Source: Pseudomonas sp. TMP9 (lineage in GTDB: Bacteria > Pseudomonadota > Gammaproteobacteria > Pseudomonadales > Pseudomonadaceae). From it: 64,000 nucleotides of DNA. The stretch covers positions 372,001-436,000 of the forward strand of contig NZ_CP149803.1 in assembly GCF_037943105.1 (NCBI RefSeq), in the 5' to 3' direction. Within the stretch, counting starts at the first letter, position 1; each line of letters opens with the position of its first letter. Position numbers and translations under genes: made by a program. The notes beneath the pieces were generated by a model that was given only the letters and a program-made list of their open reading frames with translations, made no database searches and was not told where the DNA came from. Below are positions 1 to 9,905 of this stretch, in pieces.

Positions 1-901
1 AACGCTCGCTACCGAACCAGGGGAAACTCATGGGGAACGCCGGGTCGTCCCAGCGCCTTGCCAGCCAGGCGCTGTAATGCATCAGCCGCAGCGTGCGCAG
101 GCCTTCAATTAGTGGCAGCTCGCGTGGGTTGAAATCATGGAATTCCTGATAACCCTCCATCAACTCTGAGAGCTGACCGAGGCGCTCATGCCGTTCGCCG
201 GCAAGCATCATCCATAAATCTTGGACGGCAGGGCCCATGCGGCAGTCGTCGAGGTCGACCATATGGAAGGTGTCGTCCCGGCATAGCAGATTGCCGGGGT
301 GGCAATCACCGTGCAGGCGAATCGCTTTGACCGGGTTGCTGGCGAATAGCGTATCCAAGCGCTTGAGCAGATCGCGCGCCACCGACTCGTAGGCGGGCAG
401 CAGGCCGCGCGGAATAAAATTCCCCTCTAGCAAGGTTGCCAGTGATGCGTGGCCAAAGTTGCTCACCTGTAAGGCTTCACGATGGGCAAATGGCTTGAGT
501 GAGCCCACAGCATGCAAGCGGCCGAGTAGCTGACCGAGGCGGTACAGTTGGTCGAGGTTGCCCGGCTCTGGCGCTCGCCCGCCGCGTCGGGGAAATAGCG
601 CAAAGCGAAAGCCGGAATACTCGAACAAGGTTTCGCCATCGCGCACCAGTGGAGCCACCACCGGCACTTCACATTCGGCCAGCTCGAAGGTGAAGCTGTG
701 TTCTTCGCGAATCGCCGCATCGGTCCAGCGATCAGGGCGATAGAACTTGGCGATTAGCGGCATTTCATCCTCGATGCCCACTTGGTAGACGCGGTTTTCA
801 TAGCTGTTGAGCGCCAGCACGCGTGCATCGCTGAGGTAGCCGATGCTCTCCACAGCATCCAGCACCAGATCGGGTGTGAGTGCGGCAAATGGATGGGACA
901 T
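1..901 (-). CDS. srkA: Stress response serine/threonine kinase SrkA (YihE/RdoA), partial
   Basis: The reading frame is open from an ATG at 899-901 to the window edge, so about 300 residues are visible and the C-terminal end is missing. It is an aminoglycoside-phosphotransferase-fold kinase: the catalytic loop HGDCHPGN is followed by the metal-binding MVDLDDCRMGP segment, and the N-terminal part carries the family-type stretches SYENRVYQVG and KFYRPDRW. In E. coli the family (SrkA/YihE) is a cytoplasmic Ser/Thr kinase linked to Cpx and envelope stress and to protection from stress-induced death. The gene runs away from comF, and the gap between them holds inverted REP-like repeats. The family call is firm; its role in this organism is inferred. 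Confidence 0.9.
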   Translation of the reverse strand, partial: MSHPFAALTPDLVLDAVESIGYLSDARVLALNSYENRVYQVGIEDEMPLIAKFYRPDRWTDAAIREEHSFTFELAECEVPVVAPLVRDGETLFEYSGFRFALFPRRGGRAPEPGNLDQLYRLGQLLGRLHAVGSLKPFAHREALQVSNFGHASLATLLEGNFIPRGLLPAYESVARDLLKRLDTLFASNPVKAIRLHGDCHPGNLLCRDDTFHMVDLDDCRMGPAVQDLWMMLAGERHERLGQLSELMEGYQEFHDFNPRELPLIEGLRTLRLMHYSAWLARRWDDPAFPMSFPWFGSER

Positions 902-960
902 GGGCGGCTCCGGTCAGTTGGCCGCCGAGTGTAGCGCTTATGCAGGGTCGGGCGGGGTTT

Positions 961-1135
961 GCGCGCTACGTTATGGTCCCGGATTACGCCTAGGCTTATC
1001 CGGGCTACCGAAGCTGTTGATCGCGGGGCGTAGACATGCGCGCCAATTAATACACATTTACTCCACACCAACCCCCTCGTAGCCCGGATAAGCGCAGCGC
1101 AATCCGGGAACGCCTTTTCGGATTACGCTCAGGTT
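961..1135. repeat. Pair of inverted REP-like intergenic repeats
   Basis: The gap between srkA and comF holds two imperfect copies of one ~30-base motif in opposite orientation. The first copy, near 979-1008, ends in CTTATCCGGGCTA. The second, near 1080-1108, begins with the exact reverse complement, TAGCCCGGATAAG. Both continue into a CGCAATCCGGG or GTAATCCGGG half. Such REP-like palindromic units are common between Pseudomonas genes. No gene is visible here. Confidence 0.6.
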
Positions 1136-1156
1136 TAACTGGTCTCTAGGGGCGGG

Positions 1157-1891
1157 CTAGTCGCCGGGCTTTGGCGTGCGCGCCAAGCAATACACATCAA
1201 CCCGCGCGGCACCGGCTTTGCTTAACAGCTGCGCGAGGCTTTCAGCGGTAGCACCGGTGGTCAATACGTCATCAATCAGCGCCACGTGCAGGCCTGTCAT
1301 TGAGCTGCCTGCTTTTAAAGCAAATGCGTTGCGTAAGTTACGTTTGCGCGTGGCAGCATCCAGTTGCTGCTGTGCAGGCGTATCGATGATGCGTTGCAGC
1401 CAGTGCGGCTGTTGTGGCACATGCAATGAAGCGCTCAGCCACTGCGCGAGCAACTGCGCTTGATTGAACCCGCGCTGGCGCTGGCGTTTGTCTGCCAAAG
1501 GGACGGGCAGCAGTAGTTCGGGTTTTTTCAGCCCGTTATCGAAGGCATGTTGCAGATGATGTGACAAAAGCTCGCCGAGCAAGCGTCCCAATGGCCACTT
1601 AGCCTGGTGCTTGAACCGGGTGATCAGGCTGTCGATGGGGAAGGCATAGCGCCACGGTGTTTCAACCTTGGTGAAGCTGGGCGGCTTTTTCAGGCAGCTC
1701 CCGCACACCAAGCCGTGACTGGGCAATGGCAGGGCGCACACCTGGCAGTGCCCGCCTAGCCAAGGCAGCTCAGCTTCACAGTTGGTGCAGATGGCCAGCG
1801 CGCCGTCGGCTAGTTCGTCGCAGAGCAAGCAGCTTTGTTTGTTTTTTAACCAGTTGTAAACCTGGAATGTTGAGTTGGGTTGACAGCGCAT
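1157..1891 (-). CDS. comF: ComF family protein (phosphoribosyltransferase-like)
   Basis: A 244-residue protein with the ComF layout. The N-terminal third has four paired cysteines (CLLCDE, CTNCE, CQVCALP, CGSCLKKP) able to bind zinc. The C-terminal half is a type I phosphoribosyltransferase domain with the PRPP-binding loop VALIDDVLTTGATAESL near residues 204-220. ComF proteins take part in DNA uptake in competent bacteria; in Pseudomonas the gene is conserved just upstream of the biotin genes, but no enzymatic substrate is established. It is divergent from bioB, with about 80 bases between the two starts. Confidence 0.9.
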   Translation of the reverse strand: MRCQPNSTFQVYNWLKNKQSCLLCDELADGALAICTNCEAELPWLGGHCQVCALPLPSHGLVCGSCLKKPPSFTKVETPWRYAFPIDSLITRFKHQAKWPLGRLLGELLSHHLQHAFDNGLKKPELLLPVPLADKRQRQRGFNQAQLLAQWLSASLHVPQQPHWLQRIIDTPAQQQLDAATRKRNLRNAFALKAGSSMTGLHVALIDDVLTTGATAESLAQLLSKAGAARVDVYCLARTPKPGD

Positions 1892-1971
1892 AGGCCTTCC
1901 TTAAATATGCCACGCATCCGTGTCGAGCTTGCTCAGCGTAGCAAGCCACCGCCAATAACAAGGAGTAACCG

Positions 1972-3027
1972 ATGAGCGCCACCACCGCCGCTAACCTGCG
2001 TCACGATTGGACCTTAAATGAGGTTAGGGCGCTCTTCGAGCAACCGTTCAACGATTTGCTCTTCGCTGCACAAACGGTGCACCGCGCGCACTTCGATGCA
2101 AACCGCGTGCAGGTCTCCACCCTGCTGTCGATCAAGACTGGTGCTTGCCCAGAAGACTGCAAGTATTGCCCGCAGTCTGGCCACTACAACACCGGTCTGG
2201 AAAAGGAAAAACTGCTGGAAGTGCAGAAGGTGCTGGACGCAGCCGCCGAGGCTAAGGCCATCGGCTCCACTCGTTTCTGCATGGGTGCGGCGTGGAAGCA
2301 TCCGTCGGCCAAAGACATGCCCTACGTGCTGAAAATGGTCGAAGGTGTTAAGGCCTTGGGGCTGGAAACCTGCATGACCTTGGGCAAGCTGGACAAAGAT
2401 CAAACCCAGGCGTTGGCTGATGCGGGGCTCGACTATTACAACCACAACCTCGACACCTCGCCGGAGTTTTACGGCAGCATCATTACCACCCGCACCTACG
2501 GTGAGCGCCTGGAAACCCTGGCCCACGTGCGTGAGTCGGGCATGAAAATCTGCTCCGGTGGCATCCTCGGCATGGGTGAGTCGCTGGATGACCGCGCGGG
2601 CCTATTGATCCAACTGGCGAATCTGCCTGAGCATCCGGAGTCCGTGCCCATCAACATGCTGGTTAAGGTTAAGGGTACGCCGCTCGCCGATGAGCCAGAT
2701 GTCGATCCGTTCGACTTTATCCGCATGCTCGCTGTGGCGCGGATCATGATGCCGCAGTCGCACGTGCGGCTGTCTGCCGGCCGTGAGGCGATGAATGAGC
2801 AGATGCAAGCCTTGGCCTTCTTCGCCGGTGCCAACTCGATTTTCTACGGCGAGAAGTTGCTGACCACTGCCAACCCGCAGGCTAATAAGGATATGCAGTT
2901 GTTCGCCCGTCTCGGCATTAAGCCAGAAGCGCGCGAAGGGCATGCGGATGAAGTGCACCAGGCGGCGATTGAGCAGGCCCTTGCAGAGCAGCGCGACTCC
3001 ACGCTGTTCTACAACGCTGCGGTATAA
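1972..3027 (+). CDS. bioB: Biotin synthase
   Basis: A radical-SAM enzyme that inserts sulfur into dethiobiotin, the last step of biotin synthesis. The 351-residue length is normal. The radical-SAM 4Fe-4S cysteines are C59, C63 and C66 (ACPEDCKYC). Further family segments such as [23 protein letters not shown] and [10 protein letters not shown] (which holds the arginine ligand of the 2Fe-2S cluster) are intact. The ATG at 1972 follows AAGGAG by 7 bases. First gene of the bioBFHCD operon. Confidence 0.98.
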   Translation: MSATTAANLRHDWTLNEVRALFEQPFNDLLFAAQTVHRAHFDANRVQVSTLLSIKTGACPEDCKYCPQSGHYNTGLEKEKLLEVQKVLDAAAEAKAIGSTRFCMGAAWKHPSAKDMPYVLKMVEGVKALGLETCMTLGKLDKDQTQALADAGLDYYNHNLDTSPEFYGSIITTRTYGERLETLAHVRESGMKICSGGILGMGESLDDRAGLLIQLANLPEHPESVPINMLVKVKGTPLADEPDVDPFDFIRMLAVARIMMPQSHVRLSAGREAMNEQMQALAFFAGANSIFYGEKLLTTANPQANKDMQLFARLGIKPEAREGHADEVHQAAIEQALAEQRDSTLFYNAAV

Positions 3028-3056
3028 CCCCTTCCATAAAAGCCAACCGGGCTGCC

Positions 3057-4238
3057 ATGAGCTTCGATCTTGCCACTCGCCTCGCCGAGCGCCGCACCGC
3101 CAATCTGTATCGCCAACGTCCCTTGCTTGAGTCACCGCAAGGGCCGCTGGTGACGGTTGACGGCCGCGCGCTGTTGGCTTTCTGTTCCAACGACTACCTT
3201 GGCCTGGCCAATCACCCGCAAGTGATTGAAGCATGGCGTGCGGGTGCTGCGCGCTGGGGCGTTGGCGGCGGTGCATCGCATTTAGTGATTGGCCATAGCA
3301 GGCCGCATCATGAGCTGGAAGAAGCGTTGGCTGAGTTCACAGGGCGGCCACGGGCGCTGTTATTTTCCACCGGCTATATGGCCAACCTCGGCGCGGTAAC
3401 GGCGCTGGTCGGGCGTGACGACACCGTTTTGGAAGACCGCCTTAATCACGCCTCCTTGCTGGACGCGGGCTTGCTCAGCGGCGCGCGCTTTTCTCGTTAC
3501 TTGCACAACGATGCTGTGAGCTTGGCCAATCGCTTGCGCAAGGCCAGCGGCAATACGTTGGTAGTCACCGACGGTGTGTTCAGCATGGACGGTGATCTGC
3601 CTGACTTGCCGGCACTGTGCGCTGAGGCACGGCGCGCTAATGCGTGGGTGATGGTCGATGATGCTCATGGCTTCGGCCCGCTGGGCGCAACCGGCGGCGG
3701 CATTATTGAGCACTTCGGCCTGGGCACGGATGATGTGCAGGTGCTGGTCGGTACGTTGGGCAAGGCCTTTGGTACGGCAGGTGCGTTTGTCGCCGGCAGT
3801 GAGGAGCTGATCGAGACCTTGGTGCAATTCGCTCGGCCCTATATCTACACCACCAGCCAGCCACCTGCGCTGGCCTGTGCCACATTGAAAAGCCTGGAGT
3901 TGCTGCGCAGCGAACACTGGCGTCGCGAGCATTTAAATAGGTTGATCGCGCGCTTTCGCCAAGGCGCGCAGGCCATTGGTCTTGAGCTGATGGACAGCGC
4001 CACGCCGATTCAGCCGATCTTGATGGGTGACAGCGGCCGCGCTATGCAGCTGTCACATCTGCTGCGTGAGAGAGGTTTGCTGGTCACGGCGATTCGCCCA
4101 CCCACCGTGCCGGCTGGTAGTGCTCGCCTGCGGGTAACGCTGTCTGCTGCTCACAGCCTGGCGCAGTTGGAACTATTACTTGAGGCGCTGGCTGAGTGCT
4201 GGCCACAACTGGCTGCGGAGGGCGTCACCCATGCGTGA
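3057..4238 (+). CDS. bioF: 8-amino-7-oxononanoate synthase
   Basis: A PLP-dependent alpha-oxoamine synthase of 393 residues that condenses pimeloyl-ACP with alanine to give KAPA. Visible hallmarks are the [13 protein letters not shown] segment, the [11 protein letters not shown] aspartate region contacting PLP, and the Schiff-base lysine in [15 protein letters not shown]. It starts 30 bases after bioB, and its stop overlaps the bioH start by 8 bases, so the two are probably translationally coupled. Confidence 0.97.
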   Translation: MSFDLATRLAERRTANLYRQRPLLESPQGPLVTVDGRALLAFCSNDYLGLANHPQVIEAWRAGAARWGVGGGASHLVIGHSRPHHELEEALAEFTGRPRALLFSTGYMANLGAVTALVGRDDTVLEDRLNHASLLDAGLLSGARFSRYLHNDAVSLANRLRKASGNTLVVTDGVFSMDGDLPDLPALCAEARRANAWVMVDDAHGFGPLGATGGGIIEHFGLGTDDVQVLVGTLGKAFGTAGAFVAGSEELIETLVQFARPYIYTTSQPPALACATLKSLELLRSEHWRREHLNRLIARFRQGAQAIGLELMDSATPIQPILMGDSGRAMQLSHLLRERGLLVTAIRPPTVPAGSARLRVTLSAAHSLAQLELLLEALAECWPQLAAEGVTHA

Positions 4239-4962
4239 TCGGCTGATTTTGCTGCCCGGTTGGGGCTTGGGCACTGCGCCCTTACAGCCGCTGGCTGATG
4301 CCTTGCGCGGGCTTGATCCGCGCTTAAACGTGCAGATCGAACCGTTACCGTTATTGGACTCCACTGACCCAGCCGACTGGCTGGATCAGCTAGACGCCGA
4401 GCTGGCGCAGGATGTTTGGCTGGGAGGCTGGTCCCTCGGCGGCATGCTTGCAGCCGAGTTGGCCGCGCGGCGTGGCGAGCGTTGCAGCGGCCTGCTGACT
4501 ATGGCCAGCAATCTGTGCTTTGTCGCGCAGCCAAGCTGGCCTGCCGCAATGAACGCAGAAACGTTCGGCGCTTTTCGCCAAGGTTGTGCCGCTGATGCGC
4601 CCGCTGCCCTGAAGCGCTTTGCGCTGTTGTGTGCCCAAGGTGCAGCGGATGCCCGCGGTTTATCGCGACAGCTGTTGAGCGCTGCGCCACTGCCTAATTC
4701 CGCTGCCTTGCTGGCGGGGTTGGATGTGCTGGCGGCCATGGATACGCGCGCTGCGCTGCAGGCGTTTGTGGGGCCGCAACTGCACCTGTTTGCCGGCCAG
4801 GATGGGCTGGTTCCCGCGGGTGCTGCGCAAGCGCTGTTGATGCTTTTGCCCGATGTTGAGATCGGCCTGATTGATCACGCCAGTCATGCGTTTGCGCTGG
4901 AACGCCCGCATGAGATTGCAGCGGCCATTCAGGCGTTTCTGCACGAGGCCGGTGATGATTGA
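4231..4962 (+). CDS. bioH: Pimeloyl-ACP methyl ester carboxylesterase
   Basis: An alpha/beta hydrolase of 243 residues that removes the methyl group from pimeloyl-ACP methyl ester, ending the BioC-dependent pimelate route. The nucleophile elbow GWSLGG places Ser68 as the nucleophile; an Asp lies in AGQDGLVP and the His in [12 protein letters not shown] near the C-terminus. A longer in-frame start exists at 4180, but the ATG at 4231 aligns with the family start LILLPGWG and overlaps bioF by 8 bases, so it was chosen. Confidence 0.93.
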   Translation: MRDRLILLPGWGLGTAPLQPLADALRGLDPRLNVQIEPLPLLDSTDPADWLDQLDAELAQDVWLGGWSLGGMLAAELAARRGERCSGLLTMASNLCFVAQPSWPAAMNAETFGAFRQGCAADAPAALKRFALLCAQGAADARGLSRQLLSAAPLPNSAALLAGLDVLAAMDTRAALQAFVGPQLHLFAGQDGLVPAGAAQALLMLLPDVEIGLIDHASHAFALERPHEIAAAIQAFLHEAGDD

Positions 4963-5767
4963 TCCAGCCCAAGACTCACTCGGCGGGTTGCCGAATAAGC
5001 GTCAAGTGGCAGCTTCTTTTTCCCGTGCGGCGGGGAGCTACGACAGCGTGGCCGCCTTACAGCGGCAGGTCGGCCAGCGGCTGTTGGCCGCGCTGCCCGC
5101 GTCAATCAACCCGGCGCGCTGGCTTGATCTGGGTTGCGGTACGGGCTATTTCAGCCGGGTCTTGGCTGAGCGGTTCCCATCGAGCGCTGGCTTGGCGTTG
5201 GATATTGCTGAGGGCATGTTGCAACACGCCCGACCGCTAGGCGGTGCGCAGCAGTTCATTGCCGGTGATGCCGAGCAGCTGCCCCTGCGCGATGCCATGT
5301 GTGACCTGTTGTTTTCCAGCCTCGCGTTGCAGTGGTGCGCAAATTTTCCGGCGGTACTCAGCGAAGCTCGGCGCGTGCTTAGACCTGGCGGTGTGCTGGC
5401 CTTCAGTAGCCTGTGCGTCGGCACCTTGCAGGAGCTGCGCGACAGCTGGCAGGCGGTGGATGGTTTTGTCCACGTTAATCGCTTCCGTCGGTTCGAGGAC
5501 TATCAGCGTGTGTGTGACGACAGCACGCTGACGCTGCTGAGCCTGCATGTGACGCCACAAACCCTGCATTTCCCGGATGTACGCAGCCTGACCCATGAAC
5601 TCAAAGCTCTGGGTGCACACAATCTCAATCCCGGCCGCCCAGGCGGTTTGACTGGGCGTGCGCGCATGCTGGCGCTGCTCAGTGCGTATGAGCAGTTCCG
5701 TCAGCCCCAAGGCCTGCCGGCAACCTATCAGGTGGTATACGGCGTGTTACAGAAGGAAATCAGCTAA
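4955..5767 (+). CDS. bioC: Malonyl-ACP O-methyltransferase
   Basis: A class I SAM-dependent methyltransferase of 270 residues that methylates malonyl-ACP to start pimelate assembly. SAM motif I appears as [13 protein letters not shown] near residue 50, and the N-terminal [26 protein letters not shown] stretch (read in two parts, [16 protein letters not shown] then [10 protein letters not shown]) is typical of BioC. The ATG at 4955 overlaps the bioH stop by 8 bases. The ORF can be extended upstream to 4871, but that would run inside bioH. Fourth gene of the operon, directly abutting bioD. Confidence 0.94.
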   Translation: MIDPAQDSLGGLPNKRQVAASFSRAAGSYDSVAALQRQVGQRLLAALPASINPARWLDLGCGTGYFSRVLAERFPSSAGLALDIAEGMLQHARPLGGAQQFIAGDAEQLPLRDAMCDLLFSSLALQWCANFPAVLSEARRVLRPGGVLAFSSLCVGTLQELRDSWQAVDGFVHVNRFRRFEDYQRVCDDSTLTLLSLHVTPQTLHFPDVRSLTHELKALGAHNLNPGRPGGLTGRARMLALLSAYEQFRQPQGLPATYQVVYGVLQKEIS

Positions 5768-6457
5768 ATGACTCAAGCGTTCTTCGTCACCGGTACGGAT
5801 ACCGAAATCGGCAAAACCACCGTCGCTGCCGGCTTGCTGCATGCAGCAAAATTGGCCGGGTTGTCCACTGCGGCAGCCAAGCCGGTGGCGTCGGGCTGCG
5901 TATCAACGGCGGATGGTTTGCGTAACGATGACGCCTTAGCATTACTGGGCGAGTGCACCGTGGCCCTGCGTTATGAAGAGGTTAATCCGCTGGCATTTGA
6001 GCCCGCCATTGCGCCGCATCTGGCGGCGCGCGAAGTAGGTGTGTTGCTGGATGTGGCGGCGCTGCAAGGCCCCGTGCAGGCCATTCTGGACAAGCGCGCC
6101 GACTTTACCCTAATAGAAGGTGCCGGCGGCTGGCGCGTCCCACTGGCTGGTGAGGCAACGTTGTCGGATGTGGCGATAGCATTGAAGCTGCCGGTCATTT
6201 TGGTGGTCGGCGTGCGTCTTGGCTGCATCAATCAGGCGTTGTTGACGGCTGAGGCGATCCTGCGCGATGGTCTGCCGTTAGCCGGCTGGGTGGCCAATCT
6301 GGTCGACCCGCAAATCTCACGTCTTGAAGACAACCTTGCCACTCTGGCCGAGCGCCTCCCCGCGCCTTGCTTAGGTTATCTGCCGCGGCTAGCGGATGCC
6401 TCACCGGCTGCAGTTTGCAGCTACCTTAATCTCGATCTTCTGCACTGCCCGCTATAA
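5768..6457 (+). CDS. bioD: Dethiobiotin synthetase
   Basis: ATP-dependent carboxylation enzyme (229 residues) closing the ureido ring of dethiobiotin. The Walker A-like loop GTDTEIGKTTV sits at residues 8-18 and the substrate-binding segments AAKPVASGC and IEGAGGWRVPL are present. The ATG follows the bioC TAA with no spacing. Last gene of the biotin operon; no strong terminator is visible in the ~90 bases before the next gene. Confidence 0.97.
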   Translation: MTQAFFVTGTDTEIGKTTVAAGLLHAAKLAGLSTAAAKPVASGCVSTADGLRNDDALALLGECTVALRYEEVNPLAFEPAIAPHLAAREVGVLLDVAALQGPVQAILDKRADFTLIEGAGGWRVPLAGEATLSDVAIALKLPVILVVGVRLGCINQALLTAEAILRDGLPLAGWVANLVDPQISRLEDNLATLAERLPAPCLGYLPRLADASPAAVCSYLNLDLLHCPL

Positions 6458-6522
6458 GCAGGCTAAGTGCCATAGCGTTTTACTTGTACGTTTTTCGAGC
6501 AATTTCTGCTTAAATTGGTTTG

Positions 6523-6537
6523 TTAGTGATTCACTAA
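6523..6537. promoter_or_regulatory. Perfect 15-base palindrome upstream of the small gene at 6551
   Basis: TTAGTGATTCACTAA is a perfect palindrome with 7-base arms around a single T. It ends 13 bases before the downstream ATG and lies in an AT-rich stretch with promoter-like character (TTAAAT upstream). It could be an operator; no regulator is recognised. Confidence 0.4.
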
Positions 6538-6550
6538 AACGGAGCATGCT

Positions 6551-6850
6551 ATGGAAATTTCTGGAAGTGCTTTTAATTCGGGCATCAGCACGATTCAGTC
6601 TGGCCAGCGCCGGACCGAACAAGCCGCTGCAGCCATTGCCAGTAATGCAGTGACTCAGCCGCAGCAGCCCACATCAACACCTCCGGCCAATCAGGTTAAC
6701 CCAGCGCCAAGCGCTGCGGAGCAGAACCGCCCTGACTTGGCTGAGAGTTTAGTCGCGCTGCGCCAAGGGCAAAATGAAGCTCAAGCAGGCGCTAAGGTGG
6801 TGAGAACGGCTGATGAAGTTCTCGGTACTCTGATCGACACCAAGGCCTAA
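6551..6850 (+). CDS. Small conserved Pseudomonas protein, weak flagellar rod-like C-terminus
   Basis: A 99-residue protein. The start MEISGSAFNSGISTIQSGQ and the end VVRTADEVLGTLIDTKA resemble the terminal helices of flagellar axial proteins (FlgC/FlgE/FlgG type), where such ends pack in a coiled bundle; the middle is Gln/Pro/Ala-rich and probably flexible. The position after bioD matches a small hypothetical gene in other Pseudomonas. No function is established. Base use and a GGAG-type ribosome site (CGGAGCATGCT before the ATG) support it as real. Confidence 0.7.
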   Translation: MEISGSAFNSGISTIQSGQRRTEQAAAAIASNAVTQPQQPTSTPPANQVNPAPSAAEQNRPDLAESLVALRQGQNEAQAGAKVVRTADEVLGTLIDTKA

Positions 6851-6915
6851 GCCCTCCAACCCGTGTGCGCTTACGCCGTGACGTGAGTGGCGGCTAAGGG
6901 ACGAGGAGTGATGAC

Positions 6916-7692
6916 ATGCAGATTGGTGGCGCAACGTCCTACTCTGCGCCAGCGGCTAATCTGCTGCCGGTAAGGCTTCTTTCACCTGCTGTATCGCCTG
7001 ATGTTTCCCCCGATATCACCCGCGCTGCCCAGGCGCCAACTAAGGCTGCCCAGCCGTTGGCTGGTGAGCAGTCCGCTTCGTCGCGTGATGAGGCGGATAA
7101 GCCCGACGACGCTTCGGCAAATTCGGATAAAGCCCAGTCGGCTAAAGGTGAGGCGAGTCCTCAGCAGCAGCGCCTTGAACAACTTGAAATCACCAAGCTG
7201 GCCAGCCGTGACCAGGAAGTGCGCACCCACGAGCAAGCCCATGCTGCAGTAGGTGGCCGTTATGCCAGCGCGCCGAGTTACACCTATGAGCGCGGGCCTG
7301 ACGGCAAACGTTACGCGATTGCCGGTGAAGTCGGCATCGACGCCGGCGCTGTGTCCAACGACCCTGAAGCGACCCTCAGGAAAATGGAAGTAGTGATCCG
7401 CGCAGCCCTGGCTCCCGCTGAGCCTTCTGCACAAGATCGCCAAGTGGCCGCGCAAGCGCAGGTGTCAATGGTGGAGGCTCGCGTGCAATTGGCGCAACAG
7501 CAGCGCAATGAGGCGCAGGCAGCCAGTGAGGCGCGCGCCGAGGCGCTTATAGAAGATGAAGAGCTGCCGGTTGAGGCAGAGCAAACTGCCGCATCGGCAC
7601 AGCAGGATCAGCCGCCGCCAGCTAATCTGGATCTGTACAAGCAACTCAGTGGCCTGCAGAAGCCCACACCGGTGGTCGATCTGGTGGCTTGA
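6916..7692 (+). CDS. Putative SprA-related metalloprotease-like protein
   Basis: A 258-residue protein whose first 85 residues are low-complexity (Ala, Ser, Asp, Lys). A conserved core follows with an HExxH-type motif (RTHEQAHAAVGGRYASAPSY near residues 102-121), the segments GPDGKRYAIAGEVGID and SNDPEATLRKMEVVIRAALAP, and an Ala/Gln/Glu-rich helical tail. This is the pattern of the SprA-related family annotated as putative metalloprotease. Zinc binding and proteolysis are not shown. The GAGGAG site at 6902-6907 supports the start. Confidence 0.75.
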   Translation: MQIGGATSYSAPAANLLPVRLLSPAVSPDVSPDITRAAQAPTKAAQPLAGEQSASSRDEADKPDDASANSDKAQSAKGEASPQQQRLEQLEITKLASRDQEVRTHEQAHAAVGGRYASAPSYTYERGPDGKRYAIAGEVGIDAGAVSNDPEATLRKMEVVIRAALAPAEPSAQDRQVAAQAQVSMVEARVQLAQQQRNEAQAASEARAEALIEDEELPVEAEQTAASAQQDQPPPANLDLYKQLSGLQKPTPVVDLVA

Positions 7693-7708
7693 GCGGCAGC
7701 CGGGGTGC

Positions 7709-7737
7709 TTGACATTAAATAGCCATAAACGTATGTT
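7709..7737 (+). promoter_or_regulatory. Sigma-70 promoter of the first acyl-CoA dehydrogenase
   Basis: TTGACA (7709-7714) is followed by 17 bases and TATGTT (7732-7737), a near-consensus sigma-70 promoter. A PsrA-type operator begins directly after the -10 element. The start codon of the dehydrogenase is 120 bases downstream. Confidence 0.75.
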
Positions 7738-7753
7738 TCAAACGCTTGTTTGA
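7738..7753. promoter_or_regulatory. PsrA-type operator
   Basis: TCAAACGCTTGTTTGA matches the published PsrA pattern (G/C)AAAC-N2-4-GTTT(G/C), here with four central bases and extended symmetry. It covers the expected transcription start of the promoter at 7709, so PsrA should repress, with relief by long-chain fatty acyl effectors. PsrA is the Pseudomonas TetR-type regulator of beta-oxidation genes. The site is seen; the regulation is inferred. Confidence 0.7.
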
Positions 7754-7857
7754 TTAGCTTGGTTGCCCAAGGGCATTCGAGCACCGGGATAACTCCCGAA
7801 AACGACCGAATACCCGGTCACCTACACACTAAGAATCCACCGCAGAGGTCAACCGCT

Positions 7858-9663
7858 ATGCCTGATTACAAGGCCCCCTTGCGTGATATACGTTTCGTAC
7901 GCGACGAACTGCTCGGCTATGAAGCGCACTATCAGAGCCTGCCTGGCTGCCAGGACGCCACTCCAGATATGGTCGACGCCATTCTTGAAGAAGGCGCTAA
8001 GTTCTGTGAGCAAGTATTGTCCCCGCTGAACCGTGTAGGTGACATAGAAGGCTGCACTTGGTCCGCTGATGGCGTGAAAACGCCGTCCGGCTTCAAAGAT
8101 GCCTACCAGCAGTACGTTGAAGGTGGCTGGCCGAGCTTGGCGCATGACGCCGATCACGGCGGTCAAGGCTTGCCTGAGTCGCTGGGCCTGGTATTGAGTG
8201 AAATGGTTGGTACTGCCAACTGGTCGTGGGGCATGTACCCGGGCCTGTCGCACGGCTGCATGAACACCATCGCTGAGCACGGCACTGACGACCAGAAGCA
8301 CACTTACCTGACCAAGCTGGTATCGGGCGAGTGGACGGGCACCATGTGCCTGACCGAGTCGCATTGCGGTACTGACCTCGGCATGCTGCGCACCAAGGCC
8401 GAGCCACAGGCTGACGGTACTTACAAACTTTACGGCACCAAGATCTTTATCTCTGCTGGCGAACACGACATGTCCGGCAACATCGTTCATATCGTATTGG
8501 CACGCCTGCCCGATGCGCCGGCTGGCACCAAAGGCATCTCGCTGTTCATCGTGCCTAAGTTCATCGTCAATGCTGATGGCAATGTCGGTGACCGTAACAC
8601 CGTTAACTGTGGTTCGATCGAACACAAGATGGGCATCCACGGTAATGCGACCTGCGTGATGAACTTTGACGGCGCCACCGGTTATTTGATCGGCCCACCG
8701 AACAAAGGCCTGAACTGCATGTTCACCTTTATGAACACCGCACGTCTGGGTACTGCACTGCAGGGCCTGGCGCATGCTGAACTGGGTTTCCAGGGTGGTT
8801 TGAAATACGCCCGCGAGCGCCTGCAAATGCGTTCGCTGACCGGCCCTAAAGCACCGGACCAAGCCGCTGATCCGATCATCGTTCACCCCGATGTTCGTCG
8901 CATGCTGCTGACCATGAAGGCCTTTGCTGAAGGCAACCGTGCGATGGTGTATTTCACCGCCAAGCAGGTTGATATCGTCAAATACAGCAAAGACGAAGCC
9001 GAGAAAAAGGCCGCAGACGATCTGCTGGCATTCCTCACGCCAATCGCCAAAGCCTTTATGACCGAAGTTGGCTTTGAAGCCGCTAACCACGGCATGCAAA
9101 TCTATGGTGGTCACGGCTTTATCGCTGAGTGGGGCATGGAGCAGAACGTTCGCGACTGCCGCATCTCCATGATGTACGAAGGCACCACCGGCATTCAGGC
9201 ACTCGACCTGCTGGGTCGCAAGATCCTGATGACCCAGGGTGGCGCGCTGAAGAACTTCACTAAGATCGTACACAAGTTCTGCCAGGCCAACGAAGGCAAC
9301 GAAGCCATCAAAGGCCTCGTCGCACCGCTGGCTAAGCTGAACCAAGAGTGGGGCGACATCACCACCAAGGTTGGCATGGCTGCAATGAAAGATCGCGAAG
9401 AAGTCGGTGCTGCTTCCGTTGATTACCTGATGTACTGCGGTTATGCCTGCCTGGCTTATTTCTGGGCTGACATGGCACGCCTGGCTGCCGAGAAGATCGC
9501 TGCTGGCGCTGAAGACGAGGCCTTCTACAAGGCTAAGCTACAGACGGCTAACTTCTACTTCGCACGCATCCTGCCGCGCACCCGTACGCACGTTGACGCC
9601 ATGCTGTCCGGCGCCAACAACCTGATGGACATGGCCGAAGAAGATTTCGCCCTGGGCTACTAA
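7858..9663 (+). CDS. Acyl-CoA dehydrogenase, FadE1/DmdC type (first paralog)
   Basis: A 601-residue FAD-dependent dehydrogenase of the large DmdC/FadE subgroup, oxidising acyl-CoA to trans-2-enoyl-CoA. Order: N-terminal helical domain ([14 protein letters not shown]), the [13 protein letters not shown] and [12 protein letters not shown] central segments, then the helical C-terminal domain with [14 protein letters not shown] and [16 protein letters not shown]. Position and sequence fit PA0506 of P. aeruginosa, reported as a long-chain enzyme. An in-frame start exists at 7750, but 7858 has GAGG upstream and matches the paralogs. It is followed by a terminator. Substrate range is inferred from the ortholog. 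Confidence 0.93.
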   Translation: MPDYKAPLRDIRFVRDELLGYEAHYQSLPGCQDATPDMVDAILEEGAKFCEQVLSPLNRVGDIEGCTWSADGVKTPSGFKDAYQQYVEGGWPSLAHDADHGGQGLPESLGLVLSEMVGTANWSWGMYPGLSHGCMNTIAEHGTDDQKHTYLTKLVSGEWTGTMCLTESHCGTDLGMLRTKAEPQADGTYKLYGTKIFISAGEHDMSGNIVHIVLARLPDAPAGTKGISLFIVPKFIVNADGNVGDRNTVNCGSIEHKMGIHGNATCVMNFDGATGYLIGPPNKGLNCMFTFMNTARLGTALQGLAHAELGFQGGLKYARERLQMRSLTGPKAPDQAADPIIVHPDVRRMLLTMKAFAEGNRAMVYFTAKQVDIVKYSKDEAEKKAADDLLAFLTPIAKAFMTEVGFEAANHGMQIYGGHGFIAEWGMEQNVRDCRISMMYEGTTGIQALDLLGRKILMTQGGALKNFTKIVHKFCQANEGNEAIKGLVAPLAKLNQEWGDITTKVGMAAMKDREEVGAASVDYLMYCGYACLAYFWADMARLAAEKIAAGAEDEAFYKAKLQTANFYFARILPRTRTHVDAMLSGANNLMDMAEEDFALGY

Positions 9664-9687
9664 GCCTTAGTCCTTTCTAGGTCAAAG

Positions 9688-9718
9688 AAACCGCTGCCCT
9701 CTGGATGGCGGTTTTTTT
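9688..9718 (+). terminator. Rho-independent terminator after the first acyl-CoA dehydrogenase
   Basis: AAACCGC pairs with GCGGTTT around a 13-base loop, followed by a run of T. Confidence 0.75.
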
Positions 9719-9905
9719 ATGCCTGCTAATCCGGTGCATCCACCTACTTCTCACCGTGCGTGGTTAACACGTAAGTCGTGCGGTTTTTTGGGCCTGAAAA
9801 CTTCAGTTGGCGTGATGATTTGCTTACTGAGTTCCGTGTGAAACCCTCGGTTTACAGGCAAAATGCTCGGCGTTAACCACTTTTTGCCACTGCCTGGAGC
9901 CTGCT

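Noticed and set aside
7849..9345. 498-codon open frame opposite the first acyl-CoA dehydrogenase
   Set aside because: Antisense to a well-conserved gene; composition follows from GC-rich codon positions and no known family is visible.
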